DNA of 64,000 nucleotides, taken from assembly GCF_900089605.1 (NCBI RefSeq), contig NZ_LT594324.1, forward strand, positions 6,324,001 through 6,388,000, read 5' to 3'. Shown here in pieces: positions 60,841 through 64,000 of this stretch. Made by a program: the position numbers and the translations under genes. The number at the start of each line of letters is the position of its first letter. Positions within the stretch are counted from its first letter, which is position 1. The notes beneath the pieces are model-generated. The model was not told the origin of the DNA. It did not search any database and saw only the letters and a program-made list of their open reading frames with translations. The DNA comes from Micromonospora narathiwatensis (lineage in GTDB: Bacteria > Actinomycetota > Actinomycetes > Mycobacteriales > Micromonosporaceae).

Positions 60841-62190
60841 GTGACGGTCCGGGGGGTGCTACGGCCGCTGGTGCGCGCGAGCACCTGGCGGCGGGCGGTG
60901 TTCCTGCTGCTCGGCGGGGTGCTCGCGCTGCCGTACGCGCTGCTCGCGGCGGCCTTCGCCCAGGTGCTGGCCATCGACGACGTACCCCGGGCGGTGGTCT
61001 TCGGGCTGCTGCTGGTGGCCGTGGTGATCGCGGCGGTGCCGGTGTTCCTCTCGGGCAGCCGGGCCCTGGAGATCGCCGCCGCGCGGGCCCTGCTCGCGGT
61101 CGACCTGCCCGAGCCGGCGGCGGGTCACCGCATCGACCGGGAGACCCGGCTGCGCGCCGCGCTCTGGATCGCCCTGCACCTGCTCACCGGCGGTCTGGTG
61201 CTGTTCGCGGCGATCAGCGCCCTCCCGATGGCGCTCGTCTTCCTGGCCGGACCGGTCGGCCTCGATCCGGCTGCGAACCACGGCAACGGGTTCGGGCCGC
61301 TGATCGGGAACCCGCTCGGGGCGACGCTGACCGGGGTGGCGGTGCTGGTCGGGCTCGGGTACGCGGTGGCCGGGCTGGGGGCGTTGGCCGCGTCGATGGC
61401 GCCGGTGCTGCTCGGCCCCTCGCAGGCCGAGCGGATCGCCGCGCTGGAGGCCCGTGCCGCCCGGCTGGCCGAGCGGAACCGGCTGGCCCGCGAGCTGCAC
61501 GACTCGGTCGGGCACGCGTTGACGGTGGCCACCCTGCAGGCCGGCGCCGCCCGCGAGCTGCTCGACGTCGACCCGGAGTTCACCCGGCGCGCGCTGCAGG
61601 CGATCGAGGAGACCAGCCGGCACGCGATGGACGACCTGGACCACGTGCTGGGGCTGCTGCGGGAGACCGAGCCGGGCCGTACGTCGGCCCCCACCGTCCC
61701 GCAGCCGACGCTGGTCCGACTGGACCGGCTGGTCGCCGACGCCCGGGCCGCCGGCCTGGTGGTGGAGTTGCGGGTCAGCGGGGCGGTCGGGGAGCTGCCC
61801 GCGACGGTGTCCCGGGAGGGCTACCGGATCGTGCAGGAGGGGCTGACGAACGCGGCCCGGCACGGCCGTGGCCCGGTGACGCTGCGGGTGGACGTACCCG
61901 GAAAGGCGTGTCCTGGCGCGGCGCCGGACCGGCCCGCACCCGGTCCGGAGCGCCGCCTGGCGGCGCGGCGGCCGGAGCAGGGCCGCCAGCCGGGCGAGAG
62001 CTGTCCCGAGTTGGAGATCGAGCTGGTCAACGGCCTGCGCGGCGCGACCGGGCCGGGGCGCGGCGGACGTGGGCTGGACGGCATGCGGGAGCGGGTGCTG
62101 CTGCTCGGTGGGTGGCTCACCGCCGGCCCGGACGGTGAGCGGTGGCGGGTCCGGGCGTCGCTGCCGGTGCCGAGGGGGGAGACCGGGTGA
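60841..62190 (+). CDS. Sensor histidine kinase, NarL/DesK type
   Basis: 449 residues from GTG. N-terminal membrane domain with four to five TM helices (FLLLGGVLALPYALLAAAFAQVLAI, AVVFGLLLVAVVIAAVPVFL, ALWIALHLLTGGLVLFAAISALPMALVFLAG, GVAVLVGLGYAVAGLGALAASMAPVLL), then HisKA_3 with phosphorylated H220 (RLARELHDSVGHALTVATLQ) and a HATPase domain (IVQEGLTNAARHGRG N-box, GRGGRGLDGMRERVLLLGG G-box). An unusual ~45-residue Pro/Arg/Gly-rich insert lies between N and G boxes. The gene overlaps its response regulator by four bases (GTGA). Confidence 0.93.
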   Translation: MTVRGVLRPLVRASTWRRAVFLLLGGVLALPYALLAAAFAQVLAIDDVPRAVVFGLLLVAVVIAAVPVFLSGSRALEIAAARALLAVDLPEPAAGHRIDRETRLRAALWIALHLLTGGLVLFAAISALPMALVFLAGPVGLDPAANHGNGFGPLIGNPLGATLTGVAVLVGLGYAVAGLGALAASMAPVLLGPSQAERIAALEARAARLAERNRLARELHDSVGHALTVATLQAGAARELLDVDPEFTRRALQAIEETSRHAMDDLDHVLGLLRETEPGRTSAPTVPQPTLVRLDRLVADARAAGLVVELRVSGAVGELPATVSREGYRIVQEGLTNAARHGRGPVTLRVDVPGKACPGAAPDRPAPGPERRLAARRPEQGRQPGESCPELEIELVNGLRGATGPGRGGRGLDGMRERVLLLGGWLTAGPDGERWRVRASLPVPRGETG

Positions 62191-62837
62191 GCATCGACGT
62201 GCTGATCGTCGACGACGACGAGCTGATCCGGGTGGGGCTGCGGGCGATCGTCGACGCCCAGCCGGACCTGCGGGTCGTCGGCGAGGCGGCGGACGGGGCG
62301 GAGGTGCCGCCGCTGGTGGCGAAGCTGCGTCCCCGGGTGGTGCTGATGGACGTCCGGATGCCCGCCATCGACGGCATTCAGGCCACCCGGCGGCTGCTCG
62401 CCGCCCGCGCCGACCCGCCCCGGGTCCTGGTGATCACCACGTTCGCCAACGACGAGTACGTCTACGACGCGTTGCGCGCCGGGGCCAGCGGCTTCCTGCT
62501 GAAACGGGCCCGCCCGAGCGAGGTGGTGGAGGCGATCCGGGTGGTGGCGGCCGGCGAGTCGCTGCTCTTCCCGGCGGCGATCCGGCAGCTCGTCGGGGCG
62601 TACGGGGGCCGGGGCGGGGACGGGCTGCGCTCGGCGCGGCTCACCGAGCGGGAGGCCGAGGTGCTGCGGCTGATGGCCACCGGGCTGTCCAACACCGAGA
62701 TCGCCGGGCAGCTGGTCGTCGGGGCGGAGACGGTGAAGACGCACGTCGGGAACGTGCTGGCCAAGCTCGGCGTACGGGACCGGACCCAGGCGGTGATCGC
62801 CGCGTACGAGTCCGGGTTCGTGGTGCCGAGCGGCTGA
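62187..62837 (+). CDS. NarL/LuxR-family response regulator
   Basis: 216 residues from the GTG at 62187. Receiver domain with the acidic pair in VLIVDDDELIRVGL, phospho-acceptor D55 (VVLMDVRMPAIDGI) and Lys in GFLLKRARPSE; C-terminal LuxR HTH (LTEREAEVLRLMATGLSNTEIAGQLVVGAETVKTHVGNVLAKLGVRDRTQAV). Forms a two-component system with the kinase before it. The regulated genes are not evident; the adjacent AAA+ ATPase gene is a candidate. Confidence 0.95.
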   Translation: MSIDVLIVDDDELIRVGLRAIVDAQPDLRVVGEAADGAEVPPLVAKLRPRVVLMDVRMPAIDGIQATRRLLAARADPPRVLVITTFANDEYVYDALRAGASGFLLKRARPSEVVEAIRVVAAGESLLFPAAIRQLVGAYGGRGGDGLRSARLTEREAEVLRLMATGLSNTEIAGQLVVGAETVKTHVGNVLAKLGVRDRTQAVIAAYESGFVVPSG

Positions 62838-62946
62838 CCGGCCGCCCGGCGGCCCTGGCCCGGCCTCCGGCGCCGGGGCCCGGTGGCGTCCCCGTGCGGT
62901 TGCGAAGACGGGCGAGGGGGCACTCGACCGCGCTAGCGTGTGTCGG

Positions 62947-64000
62947 GTGACTGCGCCCAACCAGGTTCCCCCGGTCCCGCCCGCCGACCTGCCCGGCACG
63001 CTCGGCGCGCTGCGGGCGTCCGGCCACCACTACCGCACGGTCAAGCAGGAGATCCGCGACAACCTCCTGGCCCGGATGCGCTCCGGCGAGGAGCGCTTCC
63101 CCGGCATCGTGGGCTACGCCGACACGGTGCTGCCCGAGGTCGAGCGGGCGCTGCTCGCCGGCCACGACATGGTGCTGCTCGGCGAGCGGGGCCAGGGCAA
63201 GACCCGGCTGATCCGCTCGCTGGGCGGGTTGCTCGACGAGTGGACCCCGGTCATCCCGGGCTCGGTGCTCAACGAGCACCCGATGCACCCGCTCACCCCC
63301 GCCTCCCGGGCGCTGGTCGACGAGCGCGGCGACGGGCTGCCGATCGGCTGGCTGCACCGGTCGATGCGGTACGGCGAGAAGCTGGCCACCCCGGACACCA
63401 GCGTCGGTGACCTGATCGGCGACGTCGACCCGGTCCGGCTCGCCCAGGGGCGTACGCTCGGCGACCCGGAGACGATCCACTTCGGGCTGGTGCCCCGGAC
63501 CAACCGGGGCATCTTCGCCGTCAACGAGCTGCCCGACCTGGCCGAACGGATCCAGGTGGCGCTGCTCAACGTGCTGGAGGAACGGGACATCCAGGTGCGG
63601 GGCTACCAGCTGCGACTGCCGCTGGATCTGCTGCTGGTGGCCAGCGCCAACCCGGAGGACTACACCAACCGCGGCCGGATCATCACCCCGTTGAAGGACC
63701 GGTTCGGCGCGGAGATCCGTACCCACTACCCGGTCGAGCTGGAGCTGGAGCTGGCGCTGATCCGCCAGGAGGCCGACCTGGTCGCGCAGGTGCCGGAGCA
63801 TGTGCTGGAGGTGCTCGCGCGGTTCGCCCGCGCGGTGCGGGAGTCGCCGTCGGTGGACCCGCGTTCGGGGGTCTCCGCCCGGTTCGGCATCGCCGCCGCG
63901 GAGACCGTCGCCGCCGCCGCGCTGCGCCGCTCGGGCCTGCTCGCCGGTGCCGCCGCGGCGGCGGCCGGCGGCCCGCCCCGGCTCGACGAGGCCGCTGTCG
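62947..64000 (+). CDS. AAA+ ATPase, magnesium chelatase ChlI/BchI-like (truncated by window end)
   Basis: At least 351 codons from GTG; no stop before the window ends. TAGCGT at 62934-62939, seven bases upstream, suggests a leaderless mRNA. Walker A GERGQGKTRL, Walker B-like GIFAVNELPDLAERIQVALLNVLEERDIQVRG, sensor region LLLVASANPEDYTNRGRIITPLKDRFGAEIRTHYP and a lid domain (SGVSARFGIAAAETVAAAALRRSGL). This type is usually followed by a vWA-domain gene and works with it as a chelatase or chaperone pair; that partner would lie beyond the window. It is not a chlorophyll enzyme in this context. Confidence 0.88.
   Translation, partial: MTAPNQVPPVPPADLPGTLGALRASGHHYRTVKQEIRDNLLARMRSGEERFPGIVGYADTVLPEVERALLAGHDMVLLGERGQGKTRLIRSLGGLLDEWTPVIPGSVLNEHPMHPLTPASRALVDERGDGLPIGWLHRSMRYGEKLATPDTSVGDLIGDVDPVRLAQGRTLGDPETIHFGLVPRTNRGIFAVNELPDLAERIQVALLNVLEERDIQVRGYQLRLPLDLLLVASANPEDYTNRGRIITPLKDRFGAEIRTHYPVELELELALIRQEADLVAQVPEHVLEVLARFARAVRESPSVDPRSGVSARFGIAAAETVAAAALRRSGLLAGAAAAAAGGPPRLDEAAV

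Overview
The window is about 64 kb of very GC-rich DNA with heavy GTG start usage, four-base start/stop overlaps and many apparently leaderless genes. The gene content (MtrAB-LpqB, an IdeR-type iron box, ESX-style secreted toxin, SpoIIM/DUF58/MoxR block, tmRNA tag ending FALAA) points to an actinomycete, most likely Micromonosporaceae (Micromonospora or a close relative). The block SIS protein - manA - ahcY - mtrA - mtrB - lpqB - comF - hpf - secA - Rv3235-like follows the order known from the Mycobacterium tuberculosis Rv3256c-Rv3235 region, so most of the window is conserved chromosomal core.

Layout. 1-5.2 kb: a WXG100-like protein, a 1432-residue polymorphic toxin carrying both a papain-fold (Tox-PL) and a RelA/SpoT-like domain, and its probable immunity gene. 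5.2-11.5 kb: DinB-like protein, endonuclease V, a membrane-anchored secreted protein, Trm112-like protein, SIS-domain isomerase, CDF cation transporter and mannose-6-phosphate isomerase. 11.5-17 kb: ahcY behind a long structured leader, then an EfeUOB iron-uptake operon with an iron box. 17-25.5 kb: RDD / SpoIIM / DUF58 / MoxR / DUF4350 / DUF4129 / membrane protein cluster, split by a decayed tnpB. 25.7-37.2 kb: mtrA-mtrB-lpqB, comF, hpf, two tandem-GNAT genes, secA. 37.3-40 kb: Rv3235-like gene, BldC-like HTH gene, DUF6912-like gene and a membrane protein. 40-46.9 kb: pruA (with a small leader ORF), padR, prfB, ftsE, ftsX, smpB and ssrA (tmRNA). 47-52.7 kb: membrane protein, helical protein, lipoprotein, benzoylformate decarboxylase-like enzyme, MTA/purine phosphorylase, YqgE. 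52.7-55.2 kb: tRNA-Ala(GGC), a 3'-truncated MFS gene and a secreted M15-like peptidase, with AT-richer DNA beside it: the only accessory-looking stretch besides the toxin and tnpB. 55.2-64 kb: DUF4173 protein, two aldo/keto reductases, GNAT, hemerythrin protein, a NarL-type two-component pair, and an AAA+ ATPase cut by the window end.

The most unusual items are: (i) a dispersed short repeat that sits exactly at stop/start overlaps (SIS/CDF, efeO/efeB, mtrB/lpqB) and carries its own mini-ORF starting MSERSE or MSARSE, with GTGA/ATGA junctions at both ends so that translational coupling would survive insertion; (ii) the two-warhead toxin; (iii) matched GGCAAA-N4-GGCAAA direct repeats in front of the BldC-like gene and of its neighbour; (iv) a leaderless, proline-containing small ORF coupled to pruA; (v) a tnpB inactivated by a 2-base deletion plus a nonsense codon; (vi) an MFS gene truncated against tRNA-Ala.
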